A DNA stretch of 64,000 nucleotides from Clitopilus passeckerianus (taxonomy: Eukaryota; Basidiomycota; Agaricomycetes; Agaricales; Entolomataceae), in the NCBI GenBank assembly GCA_944990035.1, contig CALYLX010000008.1, forward strand, positions 62,001-126,000, in the 5' to 3' direction. Numbering within the stretch: position 1 is the first letter of the stretch; each line of letters opens with the position of its first letter. Shown piece by piece: positions 1 through 10,671 of the stretch. The position numbers and the translations under genes were made by a program. The notes under the pieces were generated by a model. The model was given only the letters and a program-made list of their open reading frames with translations, had not been told where the DNA came from and ran no database searches.

Positions 1-1006
1 TCACTTCGCCAAATAGGACTTGGGAAAGGTGCTGGTACTGGCGCATCTGTTGCGTAAGTTCTTGGTTGAAATACCTTCCGGTCACTACTGAACGAATCCT
101 CAGTCGTCAATTCGCCAAAGCCGGGTATAGCGTAGCTCTCATCACCACACGCTCCGAAACCTTGGACACCCTTTCCAAGGAAATCACATCCGCAGGTGGA
201 GAGGTCAGTCCACCCAACCTCGTTTCTGCATCCTTCTAATGCGAAGGTTCTCTCCAGGCAGCAAGCTTCCCAGTAACAGCTTACGATCCCTCCGAAATGT
301 CAAACGCCTGGAAAGCCATCCGTTCCAAATTCTCTGCCCCCAAATACCGTATCTCCGTCGCTGTCTTCAACGCCGCCCACTTCGTCATGAAGCCCTTTGT
401 CGAGGTCCTCCCCAACGAAGTTAAAGATACCCTCACCACAGTCGAAGCCGCATTCGCATTCTCCAAAGGGGCTGTTGAAGCCTTTCAAGCCAACGACATT
501 TCGGAGCCGGAGGGCAAGAGAGGGACGTTGATCGTCACGGGTGCTGGGTTCTCCGTCAGCGCTGCGCCTCTGTTCAGTGTTCTTTCGGCTCAGAAGTATG
601 CGCTGAGGGCGTTGTCGCAGAGTTTGAATAAGGAGTTGGGGAAGGAGAATATCCATGTACGTATTTCTTCCTTTCGGTATGACCATTACTGATGATTGCT
701 CTTAGGTCGCTCATGTCATCATCGCTGGATATATCCTCACAGAGAGGCTTGGGACCTATATGCCTGACGCTGTTAACGATCCGAATGCTAGACTTGACCC
801 TAATAGTATTGCGCAGGTACGTTGAGTTTCATGGGATACACTTGAACCTCTACTGACTTCTTCTCTAGTCCTACCTGTATCTCGTGAACCAGGATCGCTC
901 CGCCTGGACTTGGGAGCTCGATCGTAAGTCCCGTATTCTATCTACGAGATGCATAGGTACTGATTGACATGTTCTCGTAGTCCGACCTGCGCACGGGAAG
1001 TGGTAG
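1..1006 (+). CDS. short-chain dehydrogenase/reductase, 3' part (starts before the window)
   Basis: The gene is open at the left edge, so its start is outside the window. Exons that keep one frame are 1-53, 104-203, 258-656, 706-816, 869-923 and 981-1006; all junctions are GT-AG. The first visible residues contain a glycine-rich GLGKGAGTGASVA stretch followed by RQFAKAGYSVALITTR, the dinucleotide-binding fold of SDR enzymes. FNAAHF sits where the NAG motif normally lies, and later LIVTGAGFS and the SAQKYALRALSQSL segment match the SDR active-site helix; the tyrosine of SAQKYALRAL is in the YxxxK region, although the usual YxxxK spacing is not exact. The product is probably an NAD(P)-dependent oxidoreductase; the substrate cannot be told. 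It ends HGKW then TAG. Nothing suggests a frameshift. Confidence 0.8.
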
Positions 1007-1864
1007 CTGGAATGGGTGGTTTTAGTAACGCGTACCCTACTTGTACCGATCCTCGAACCAATATAACGACTTATTCGAACTCAAGTGCTTTTGCAGGCCA
1101 TCTTCGACGCTCTGGGAGAGTGCTAAGAAATCTCGCTAGTTCTACCTCCAGGTTCTGGACTGTGCTCAGTCCGCGGACGAAATTGCCTTGTACTTGATCA
1201 GGCAGTCTAGGCGTGGAGCTCCTGTCCAACTCTTAGGGGTTTCACTTGTACCGCCCACGTTCTTTAGTTCAAAACGTTCATGGCTGGCTTCTATACGCCG
1301 ATGATGCCGGGAAACCCGTGCGCCGAAGATCGAAAATCCAACGTAACTCATTGCCAGCGTTCCGTCTAACAGCGAGGCGGCCTTGGAATCCAGCCTCGGT
1401 GGAAAATCGTTCCGCAGCTACGCGGTTTGTTTTGAGACGGGATTATGATTTTGCCCTCAACATCAATGAAATTAGGCTTCATGCAGCGCCTCGGTGGCCT
1501 TAAATGGCCGAAAAGCAAGTGATTTCGTCCGGTTAAGGCTTAGCTCTGCGCTGGACTTAGGGGATACCCTTGACTGATACTTCGTAAATATCTCAACAGT
1601 TACCTATGGGATACTATTACCTCCTAGGCATCCTCCATAGTCTGCTTACATGTGCAAAGTCTCCAAACTAGAGGGCGCTGCCGGCTCGGGCAGGACATCT
1701 CAAACGTGGGGAATCGACTCACCCTGCGTAAAGACGGACCATAGGATTAAAACCACGAGCTTCTCGATGATGGCCATAGCATGCCGTGGTATGCTGGTTC
1801 AACCTGTCGAGACCTCACCGTACCATCCATTTGCGGTAAAAGAGCCAGAGCTCATCGTCAAAGA
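1007..1864. other. intergenic, no gene supported
   Basis: Short open frames occur on both strands, but none shows conserved motifs or intron-phase support. Nothing else was recognised apart from the promoter region of the next gene at the right end. Confidence 0.5.
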
Positions 1865-1872
1865 TATAAAAG
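1865..1872 (+). promoter_or_regulatory. TATA box of the small secreted protein gene
   Basis: TATAAAAG lies about 60 bp upstream of the ATG at 1931, followed by a pyrimidine-rich leader that includes CTTTCTATCC and ends CACTCCTCACAATG. Spacing is normal for a fungal TATA promoter. Confidence 0.65.
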
Positions 1873-1930
1873 CAAGGTAAGATTACCCTAGAGTCTTCAG
1901 TTACCTTCCTTTCTATCCACACTCCTCACA

Positions 1931-2430
1931 ATGAAGTTCTCTACTGCTATCGCTTTGGTCCCCTTCGTCGCCTTCACCCAGGTTGCCGCTATCTGTCCAG
2001 GGTTCAACTATGGAATTGGCAACGTCCAAGCTCTCGGAAATGGTATCAACAGATGTGAGCATTTTCCGCTTAGTGCTAGATACTTGGCTGATCGTTACTC
2101 CAGGGACTGTCTACGACTCCTCCTGCAAGGCCGTTGATAGCCTTACGACTAACAAGAACCCATGCACTGAAGGCATCTTTGGCTGCTCTCCTCCCCCGGT
2201 TATTTTCAACCAATACACGAACACCTTCACTCACCTGAGGTCTGTATTCTTCATCACTCCGCCTCTCGTATTGTACTCACGGTTTTCTAGGTACGCATGC
2301 CGTAGGGATTCTAACTCCGGCAAATGCGGCAACGATGTCATTTCAGTCTGCGTAAGTTGGCCTCTGCTAGATTTCCGTATTCCCGCTGATAGAAGAACCT
2401 AACTTTCAGTGCCGTAACGATGGACATTGA
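1931..2430 (+). CDS. small cysteine-rich secreted protein
   Basis: Four exons (1931-2054, 2104-2239, 2291-2351, 2410-2430) join in phase to give a protein of about 112 residues. The first 20 residues (MKFSTAIALVPFVAFTQVAA) form a clear signal peptide, with cleavage likely before ICPGF. The mature part has eight cysteines: ICPG, SSCKA, NPCTE, FGCSP, YACRR, GKCGN, and a CC pair in the final segment CCRNDGH. Introns are 49, 51 and 58 nt, and the last coding exon holds only seven codons including the stop. Such proteins in wood- and litter-decay or symbiotic fungi are often effector-like or surface proteins. I do not recognise the family, so the role is unknown. A TATA box about 60 bp upstream and intact splice sites argue for a working gene. 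Confidence 0.75.
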
Positions 2431-2691
2431 AGTTGAAGGGTAGAGGCACTCAAGACATAAATTTTTAAAATGGCGATGGCATTATGGATCTATGCGATTA
2501 AATCTATGTAAAGTGTACTTATGTCTGCATGTATTCCTGTCCGAGCGTATGATTTAATTCATAAATCTCAATTGTTCTACCTCCTTGCGCAACCACGGGT
2601 CTGGAGAAAGTAAAATACAATTATAGTACAGGGTATCGAATACAACGTGAGGCATAGTCTGGGGAACTACTACCCCGGCATTAAGACCAAA

Positions 2692-4094
2692 TCAGGATCC
2701 GGCAGACTTTGGCCCTATGCGGGACATCTCTGTCGAATCAGCCATCGTATGACTACTCTCGGTTCTAGCCTCTGTCATATGAATATCGGCTGCCGAGTTC
2801 TTCGTTCGGACAAGCACGACAACTAAAATTGGGTATATAATCTACCCGAAGAATGCAATCAGCTTCTGCGAAGAAATAGGGAAAGGAAACCTACAGATAG
2901 GGAATATTGGAATCTCGAGATAAAGTCGAAAGCAAGAGCCTCCGGTAATGTCTTCAGAACTTTCAGGATGTTGCATAGCAGGACTATAATAATCGCGATC
3001 TGTTAAAGTCCCCGGTTGAATGAATGTTTGCGCGTTTACGAACGGTCCGGTCAACAAACTAACCTGGGAAATACAGAAGAAGACGCCGGATTCTACAAGG
3101 AGCCAAAGAATACGCTGAACAGATGATTTGCCGAGCGAAGATCCTGTCAAGCTGGCGGGCCGCAATTGCTGGAGGCGCCTGGAAATAACATCTTAGGGAA
3201 ACAACATCCGTCGGCTATGAAAGCACTCACCTCAATCGATATCCAAAGATTGATGTGGCGATGATGTTGGTTCCTAGGGAGAGGAAGTAACTGACTTCCG
3301 TCAATGTATTAAACTGCACTGTTCTATGTGAGGTCGGAACTTGGGTCCCTTTGAGAGTGGAGCCCAGGATACACGCGGTTATGGACAACACTGGACGTTC
3401 TTAGTGGACGCACTCAAGACGTTAGGGTGAACTCACCGGCAGATGTGAATAAAAGGAACATCGGCGGGATCATTATCCACGTCTTTCGAGTGGGAAGGAG
3501 GACGCAGGCTCTCCATATCACCACGGAATCACTGATGATGAGCTGGGACACATGCCATTGAGTGGAGTCAGGTTTGAGAGGATAAGACTGGAACTTACTG
3601 CGATTGAGTCAACCCAGTTTCTGATCAAGAGAGGAATCCAATTCCTGTCGTTGTAGTATGTCAGGTCGGAGTGTAGTGTACTGAGGTTGCCATGTTGATA
3701 GCGGGTAATCGCCCGAGCGATATCGAATTGCATGAATACGTTGGTGGCTTCGGTCACGAAATGGATTGTGAGGAACAAGAAGCAGATCATGGTGCCATAA
3801 TAGAGGACCGCCGATGGTCGGCGTTTAGATTTACGTGCTCTGTAGGTAGATCAGTATGTGCTTTATTTGAACTCGAGAAGAGGCACAAGTGGAGCGCACT
3901 TTATGATCGAGGCAGCATAGAACGCAAGCGGTACGGAAATCCCTATCCAGAAACGGGTAATTCTCAATGAGTGAGCTCGGAAAGGACACCCGATGCTTAC
4001 CATAGTTCAAAAACGCAATCAGAGGCGTGGCGAGACCTCGATATAGCCATTGCTCCCCTATGCCACGGAAAAGTGCCACCTCTGCAGGGGTCAT
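2692..4094 (-). CDS. multi-spanning membrane protein, paralogue P1
   Basis: The gene starts MTPAEVALFRGIGEQWLYRG and the exons can be joined in phase. A short second exon encodes GISVPLAFYAASII (first hydrophobic segment); later exons carry LYYGTMICFLFLTIHF, LIISDSVVIWRACVLLP, FLSLGTNIIATSIFGYRLR, SSVQRILWLLVESGVFFC and IIYPILVVVLVRTKNS. This gives about seven hydrophobic spans and a soluble tail of about 40 residues ending PKSAGS. The SD-VVIWRA and ESG-FC blocks recur in P3 and P4. The family is a seven-span integral membrane type that I associate with Agaricomycetes; it may be receptor-like, but no ligand or function is known to me. It is one of four copies in the window. All splice sites appear usable; the acceptor after the TSA segment is placed at the AG that keeps VQFNTLTEV in frame. 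Confidence 0.7.
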
Positions 4095-4689
4095 AATGAC
4101 AGACTCTGTCAGTGGAGATCAGGGTTGGGAATAACCTTCATTCATGGGCATCCAGGAACATCGTTGAAGTATTATATGGCCGACATTCGCAAGGTGGAGT
4201 CCCTGACAATGCAGGACAAGCATCTCCGACTTGCACGCAGATCTTTGATGAATGACGACAATTGGATGTTCCCCCATAGCCATAAACGCCGAGTAGTGTT
4301 TGAAGAGGAAATTTTTCTCACAGCAACTCCACTAGCGTTTATGTACTGCCCAGTTCTGGACAATGAGTTTGACGAGCTAGCATGAGAAATAGTAACACTA
4401 TACCTTCCGATGTATATGAGACAGATGGCGAAGTGCTCTGCCAATCCCATGATTGATTAGACCCAGCGCCCCCACAGATGGACGATTGTTACCCGTCAGA
4501 CGACTGATCAGATGATGCTTCCAGAACTGGACATGCCAAGCCCGGATGTAAGGTATAGATTCCCAAGTTACTGACATAAATATGACGCGCGATTTGCGAT
4601 AACTATGTAGAACGGCGACACTACATCTTCGGGTAGGGTACGACAGGGCTTGAGGCATATCCATGCATGATCATCGCGGAATATGCGGT
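4095..4689. other. degenerate sequence between P1 and P2
   Basis: Open frames on the minus strand (for example around 4398-4664) have no family motif I recognise and cannot be joined convincingly. It may be decayed sequence downstream of P2. Confidence 0.35.
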
Positions 4690-5039
4690 TCAAAGAAGTA
4701 CAACAACCAGGATGCATGATCTGGCAACACCGGTCAGCTCATAGGAAGAGCTCGTAAGCCTGAAATGACTGACCTGCCACGAGTACCGGAATCTGGTGAC
4801 ATCGTCATAACGAGTGAACCTCAATAGTTGCCATGGCCCACAAAAGATTGCATAACATGAGGGGGATAAGTGTCTCCTATAGATTAGGAAAGAGGATGTT
4901 AATAATGAGGGTACATGACGCCAATGGCGTGCATACCTGAGAGATGCAGAACACGGAATCAGATTCCACGTGAAACCAGACAGTCCGTTGGACGGATGAT
5001 TTCCCGTGTGATAGGAACAACTTTCGTTCCGGTAACGAG
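4690..5039 (-). pseudogene. 3' remnant of membrane protein paralogue P2
   Basis: Read on the minus strand, a GKSSVQRTVWFHVESDSVFCISQ-like segment (positions about 5018-4941) matches the SSVQRILWLLVESGVFFC block of P1. After an intron-like gap comes ETLIPLMLCNLLWAMA, matching the next transmembrane exon. The following IMHPG segment resembles IIYPI of P1, but the reading frame is then lost and a stop appears after the LLWAMATIEVHSL exon. All exons upstream of the ESG block are missing. The break coincides with the left end of the GTGCGAC-repeat element that starts at 5044. This is a truncated, decayed copy and not a working gene. Confidence 0.6.
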
Positions 5040-5043
5040 AAAT

Positions 5044-5098
5044 GTGCCACCGCTGGTGCGGCGTGCGACTAGGTGCGACTGGCGCACATAGTGGCACT
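5044..5098. repeat. left array of element 1
   Basis: GTGCGG, GTGCGAC, GTGCGAC and GCGCAC-type units follow one another within about 55 bp directly inside the terminal inverted repeat. Confidence 0.6.
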
Positions 5099-5805
5099 CC
5101 TTGCCACTTTTGAAGCGGAGTCTCAATAAACATGGTCATGAAACAACATACAACCCCAATATCCGTCTAGATTTAGTGTATACTATCTATTTTCGAGCTT
5201 ATAATACCTATTATAGCTTCTTAAAGTTGATTGCAACTTTATCTACTATCACTAATAGGAGTCATACGTGTTCTTGACCTTATGCGAGCTCATTGTGAGC
5301 GGCATTTAGCGGTGGGATGATAACCTCGGCATGTATGTGAATAATCGGGGGGCCAAAAATAATTTCCTCGAATACCTATGGCTTCTATCGACTGTATTCA
5401 AGATATTTAGGTCGCCTATCTGACTTTGTTCCCCAGATTTAATTATGTCAGGGCGCACCCTTGTCGTAGTAAGGCATCATTTCATCAGTATCATATTCAA
5501 TCTCCGCTTCGTGTTCCGGTGGACGCATGCCCTTTCGGTGCTTCCCACCACATGGTTTATTAGCCTCCAACTAAGCATCAATTTCTCATTTTCACTCATT
5601 CACATTGCCATTCCGTTGGTTAAACATATAATTTCATGATACTTCCCCTCGTGCTTGGAATACTGGTTTCTTGATGGCATACTTGGCAACAACCTACGGT
5701 GCTCGACGTTGTCAGACTGGGTACATCTGCGTCTGCATGATCTTCTAAACATAAGTTTCTGGCCTGAAATGGCTTTGTGGTGAGTTTGGACTCTGGGCAC
5801 CTGGT

Positions 5806-5945
5806 ACGCACATTGGGTGCACATGGGGTGCACCTTGATCGCACCTTGATCGCACCTGGTGCACCATCACCGCACCGGAGTTGCACCTGGGTGCACGTTG
5901 GTGCACGCGTCGCACTGGTGGCGCACTTAAGGTCGCACCAGTTTC
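5806..5945. repeat. internal array of element 1
   Basis: About 140 bp of closely spaced GCACC, GTGCAC and CGCAC units in both orientations (for example GGTGCACC and TCGCACC), flanked by sequence without them. Confidence 0.6.
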
Positions 5946-6131
5946 TCTACTGTAAAGGAAGAATCTAAGTATTTCTGGACCTTCTGAGAGTGCACGCCTC
6001 TGAACATTGTCAATGGATATATATGGTAATGTGATCGAATGAGTTTACCCGCCCGATCACCTCAGAAATTTACAAGCTGGGTGCTCTTTAACCTGTTTCT
6101 GTCACTTCAAGTGGCCATCTATAGAGCCGAA

Positions 6132-6650
6132 ATGAAACGCAAAAGGTTCATGGTAAGTGTTGCCAAATTTCCTGGACACCGACGGCTTCTGAACAACCCA
6201 TAGGCCTTCATTAGGCATGTTTTCTCGTTCTGGGAGGATGAGCCGCCCGAAGAAAGCGAAGATACGGGTCCAGCAAAGAAGAAGAAGAAGACGCAGCATA
6301 ATACTGAGTCGAAGGAGATCATAATTCCGGTTCTTCGAAACAGTACGAATTTGCTAGGTCGGATTTATATTACCTGATCTAATCTTCATTCAGACAAGCT
6401 AGTGGAATTCCAAGTCATGCGTTCGGAGGAAGTAGAAGAACCCGAGAAAGAAGAGAGGAAGACGAAGAGTGAGGAGACCATGTATTCGGGCTCAGGTGCG
6501 CTGTCTTATTTCTTATAACGCTAAATTCGTTTTGAGCCTTTATTAGAGAGCTCTTGGTCGGGTATTGATTCAGAAAACGCCGCACCCACCTTTGAGATTG
6601 GCGAAATCAGGCCTAGTCTTGACCTTCTGGCAATAATTACGGCACATTAA
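6132..6650 (+). CDS. small lysine/glutamate-rich protein inside element 1
   Basis: Four exons (6132-6152, 6204-6357, 6394-6495, 6547-6650) keep frame across three GT-AG introns of 51, 36 and 51 nt and give 126 residues. Visible parts are AFIRHVFSFWEDEPPEESED, a basic run AKKKKKTQ (possible nuclear signal), LLDKLVEFQVMRSEEVEEPE and a C-terminal EIRPSLDLLAII. The composition suggests a nuclear or DNA-associated protein, but I recognise no domain. The frame stays open upstream of the chosen ATG as far as an AG at about 6063, so these could be the last exons of a longer protein. Its place between two repeat arrays suggests that it belongs to the element. Confidence 0.5.
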
Positions 6651-6887
6651 CGGCAACCAAACGTCCTGGGGCTTTGGAGGTAAGATATATATACAATATA
6701 GCACTTAAATTAATATTTTGAGGCCTAGTTTCCTCTGCAGTTGTTCGGAAAACCGGCCTCAAAGGTGATAGACAATGTCATTTTTAATTCTGAACAAATG
6801 AATAGAACTCCTAAAGAGCGATACATTGATTATAATTACATTTAAACACTATATGAACTTAATTTACTGCTCTATAGTTGCTTCTCT

Positions 6888-7023
6888 GTCCAGTGCATCT
6901 GTGGCCGCACCAAGATTGCACGCAGATGCACTCAGCCGCACCACTGCATAGCCACAAGGTGCACATATTCGCACAAAGTCGCACTTGCCGCACAAAGTCG
7001 CACCGTCGCACCAGTGGTGGCAC
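6888..7023. repeat. right array of element 1
   Basis: CGCACC, GTGCAC and AGTCGCAC units are packed over about 135 bp and end in the terminal inverted repeat at 7023. AAAGTCGCAC and similar phrases recur. Confidence 0.6.
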
Positions 7024-7154
7024 AAATCTAATAGCCCCTTTCGTTCGACAGAGACGTCTGATAATGATAATTGAACAAGTGTGAAATTTGGCCGTTAGCC
7101 GTTCTCACCATACCAGAATGAACGCTGGTGGCAAGTAAATCATCGTTCGGCCGG

Positions 7155-8423
7155 TTATTGAGCATCCCTGGCAGAGTTCTTGGTTCGAATAGCGACAACC
7201 ACGAGCACGGGGTATACGATCTACTTGCAATGTTAGCTCGACTGATGGATGGATTTGGGTAAATACGGACAGACAACAAATATTGGCATCTGTTAATGAT
7301 ATCGAGACCAAGCACGCCCCGAAAGTCACAGACCGCCCCAAGAATATTGCATAGCATGAAAACGATGAGAACGACCTAATATTGAGGATCAGCGTTAACG
7401 AAGGAATGGCCGGACGGTGACGCTGGACGAACCTGAAAGATACAGAATGCGACACCGGATTCAGTGAGAAGCCAAAGGGTTCTTTGGACAGTCGATTTCT
7501 GGGGTCTCGTTTTCGATTCATAGGCGGCTTGCAACTGGCGTAGAATCCTGGGACCGATTGTCTTAACTACTGTCCAGAAAGACACTGAGTGAGGCTTACC
7601 GTAATCGATATCCAAAGATCATGGTCGCGATAACATTTGTAGCCAGCGAGGCGAAGTGGCTCACCGCCGTCAGCACATTAGATACGTCGATGGTGTGCGA
7701 TCCTGCTGCACTTGCGGATGCTTTGACAGTTGATGCGAGCACGAGCGCAGCAGTTGATAATGCTGGAGGCGGTAGTAGTCAACGGTTGGTTCCCTTCCAC
7801 ACTGCCCGAAGAAACACACCTGCCGACGAGAATAAGAGGAAAATAGGCACCATGAAGGGCCAATATCCACGGTTTGGAATGAGAACGCAAGCTCTCCAGA
7901 TTACAACGGCGTCACTGAGAATAAGCTGGTGGGCGGCCATAAGAACAAGAGCACGGTAATGGGAGATTCAGACTCACCCCGAACGAATCGACCCAATTTC
8001 TAATCAAGAGTGGAATCCAAGTTCTAGAGCTATTAAGCGCAATATCATTGCGTAGGGTAGCGAGATTTCCGTCACTGTACGGCAGTACTCCGTAGAGATC
8101 GAAGTCAATCGAGACCATCGCCACCTCGCCGCTGAAGTGAATGGTGAGGAATAAGAGGCAAATTAGAGTTCCGTAGAGAAGCGTTCGATATGGTCGACCA
8201 CCGGCGCTCCTACAGCTAGATGAATTCGAGATCATACTAGAGCGAAGAGTGGACGTACTGGAGGATGAAGACGGCAAAGGATGTAGAGTTAGTTGTCATC
8301 CCCACTGAGAATCAGCTTTCAAGACATACCGTAGACCAGGAATGCTATGATGGGCCTAGGGAGATCGCGGTAGAGGAGAGTCTCTCCTGCTGTGCGCAAT
8401 AGCGATGCCTCTTCTGGTGTCAT
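7155..8423 (-). CDS. multi-spanning membrane protein, paralogue P3
   Basis: The product starts MTPEEASLLRTAGETLLYRD, and its exons parallel P1: YRTLLYGTLICLLFLTIHF, LILSDAVVIWRACVLIP, ALSTAALVLASTV, FASLATNVIATMIFGYRLR, STVQRTLWLLTESGVAFC, VVLIVFMLCNILGAV and IVYPVLVVVAIRTKNS, ending ARDAQ-TAA. A 57-nt intron of length divisible by three (GTGTGT to CCTCCAG, about 7823-7767) removes an in-frame TGA. The second, very short exon cannot be placed cleanly: the only frame-correct reading needs a first intron of about 25 nt, so a small deletion there is possible. The soluble tail is much shorter than in P1. Function is unknown; it is probably a plasma- or endomembrane protein. Confidence 0.6.
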
Positions 8424-8441
8424 GTCCACCAACAACTGTCA

Positions 8442-8780
8442 CTAGCACAGAGGCATAGTGAGATGGGTAGCAACAGACGAACTTTTATCACTGCTGTGGA
8501 ACGGAAGCGTCATTCGGTGTAGCCACAGTTTCAACAGGCGTCTATCTGTCGTCATCAAGTACTTTGTAAGGATAGATGGTAGGCCCCACCAGTGGAGGTT
8601 CAAACAGAGAGGCGTGAGGAGCCTATCAAAGGGCATCTCCGGCAAGCCCATTCCCTCCAGCTGTATGGAGTCGAATGTTGGCTTGGGAAGAAAAGAGAGA
8701 TGGTGTCTGTCTTGTCCAAATCTCAGAGTTTCCAAGAACTCCCCACCTATCCGTTCCGATTGGTCTGAGATCGCCCTCAT
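8442..8780 (-). CDS. hypothetical protein or gene fragment
   Basis: A 112-residue frame on the minus strand (MRAISDQSERIGGEFLETLR and onward), with natural-looking composition and leucine-rich stretches near SIQLEGMGLPEMPFDRLL. It could be the C-terminal part of an F-box/LRR-type protein, because the frame stays open a little upstream of the ATG, but no diagnostic motif is present. It ends just upstream of P3 on the same strand. It may equally be a remnant. Confidence 0.3.
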   Translation of the reverse strand: MRAISDQSERIGGEFLETLRFGQDRHHLSFLPKPTFDSIQLEGMGLPEMPFDRLLTPLCLNLHWWGLPSILTKYLMTTDRRLLKLWLHRMTLPFHSSDKSSSVATHLTMPLC

Positions 8781-9139
8781 CGGAGCTACATACTCTTCTA
8801 TACTTGGAGGCTCCTTAGCCGTGTTACGCTTGTTCGGCCGAAGGCCAGTGTGTGAACGAGGATATTGAGGTGGGTGCCGGTTTGAACCACCAAGCGATTG
8901 GGCGTCGACTTTTGCGAATACATTCGCATGAATGGTGATCTTCTTGTTAGAATCGTCATAATATTGGCCAATTTATTAAGTACAGGCATGTATCATAGGG
9001 CATAGCTCTGGGAAAATGTAGTGAGCAAACGCTTTCATCGAGCACAAACGGGAACATCACACCTTGTACATCCTGAGCACAAGGCCTCTCCAGACCGTGT
9101 TTGTCCACCCCGTCGCGAGAGGCTAGATACCACAGCGCC

Positions 9140-9480
9140 CTAATACCATGCCCTCATCTTGATTTCCATGCAGATACCATCGGTTTGAAGGCTCCAGTTG
9201 AAGTCGCTGGTTGAACTGTTGTTCCACAATCGGAGTGTGTGACAAATAACGTCATGACATATCTCCCAAATTTGGAATCCGGTACCGCCTCCGTCCGGGC
9301 CGGTGAAAACCCCTTCCATTCCTCCTTGTCCTTGACCACCATGGCGACTTCGTTTGACTGTATTGGTCGATAAGTACAGCACTCCGTGAAGGATTCAAAC
9401 CTAGGGTGTGATGTACTATAGGTCTCAGGACTCCTGGCGATGAAATCTGATGCAAAGCTTGGTCACGACCATAGGTTGTC
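9140..9480. repeat. dispersed repeat Q, copy 1
   Basis: The block around GGGCCGGTGAAAAC and CCTTGACCACCATG recurs at 58900-59160 with the same order of words (GGGCCGGTGCCAGTGAAAAC, CCTTGACCACCATG, then GTGATGAAAT-type sequence). There is no coding potential. The stretch 8869-9139 shows nothing else. Confidence 0.45.
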
Positions 9481-10320
9481 CACGACAATCGGACCTCAGA
9501 GAGAGGAGATGGGAAGGATGGGAGCACGCGAAGAAGGATGGGAAATGATGTAAAGGCGATGGCGCCGACGGAGCAAAAAGACGTGATGTGCTTCGTGCAT
9601 TCTATTCAATCTCACCATTCCATCCCCTCTGACCGTCTGATTCCTGATATAGTACCGTCCTGTAGCTGACTGCTTCCAGTCTTCACCGGTACCAGTAAGC
9701 ATCTGCTAACGTCGCCATGTAGTCGCCAGCAACTCTTACACGTCCATTTCCAGCCCCGTACCACGTCGTCTTCCAGTCAGATAGCACCCGCCTTCTCAGA
9801 AACCTGACCCTCACCTTCGTTCTTCACTTGGGAGGATTACCAGAATGACACCTTGACACCTCGGTTTGCTTGAAGGTTCTCGTGGGCTATATGACTGTCC
9901 TACAACATCAGTCCTTCGGTGCTCAGCCACGATGCACGACTCCCCTTCTGTGCCTGCCAATTCGTCTGGGTATATGGACGCAGCGGCCTTGGGTGGAGCA
10001 CACGACTGACATCTGGCATGGAGGTGCACCGTATCATTGTCTTGCTGGACGACTGCTAGATTCCGTCGTTCGTTGCCTCACATGGTATGTCTTCATCACT
10101 ACCTTATTCTAACCCTCAGCTGTCTTACTGACCTCTGGTCTCGGCAGGTTCGGGGTGGCAATTATGACTTGGTGTATGACTTGGTGCATAACAGAGGTTG
10201 GTGTACTTCCTTCCGGGATGTATCCTCCCTATCCAAATCTGATGTCGGTACTTCGTAGGCAAATTTCGTACCCCGTAGTTCAGCGCGTTCTAATCACGCT
10301 ATCAACTCCCAATCTAGGTG
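9481..10320 (+). repeat. dispersed repeat R, copy R1 (diverged)
   Basis: The sequence from about 9590 to 9850 and from 10120 to 10320 follows, word for word with many changes, the R copies at 14.6-15.3 kb and 22.3-22.5 kb (for example the TTCGTGCATTCTATTCAATC region and the ACTTCGTAGG region). It lacks the clear R-specific tag. 10321-10671 holds nothing recognised. Confidence 0.45.
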
Positions 10321-10671
10321 AAAGTTTGCACTAGGTAGGCTACGTCGGGTCTTGTTTGCGACTCGAATGTAGCAATGGACTGAGCCTTCGTTCAATTAGA
10401 ATAAAATGAACAAATTCGTAGTGATGAATTACGGAGTGAATACAACGAATATACAGGATTGATACAATCTAGCGTGGTATAGATATGAACTATTGAACAC
10501 AAAACGATGAGGATTACATGAACATCGAAGCAAAGAGGCAGGTTCCCGGATCAACGAATGGAAGGGGGGTATAATGCACGAGTGACACGCTGCAGTTGGG
10601 GCAGAGCCAAAGAATCGTAGGGGTAGTAAGGACGAATCCGCATATTAGGAGCGCAAGAAGGATGGTAACTC

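Larger units (their letters stand above)
5044..7023. mobile_element. composite element with terminal and internal GTGCGAC/GTGCAC repeat arrays (element 1)
   Basis: The two ends are inverted repeats: the left end reads GTGCCACCGCTGGTGCG and the right end, on the other strand, GTGCCACCACTGGTGCG (16 of 17 match), each followed by further GTGCGAC units. The bases just outside both ends are AAAT (5040-5043 and 7024-7027), a candidate 4-bp target duplication. A third array lies inside at about 5806-5945. Between the internal and right arrays is a four-exon gene with a lysine-rich stretch (6132-6650). This is the anatomy of a DNA transposon with repeated protein-binding sites near its ends. No transposase was recognised, so it is either non-autonomous or of a type I cannot name. 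Confidence 0.6.

Noticed and set aside
5044..7023. CRISPR-like array because of short repeated words
   Set aside because: The words are degenerate, in both orientations and irregularly spaced, and the organism is a eukaryote.
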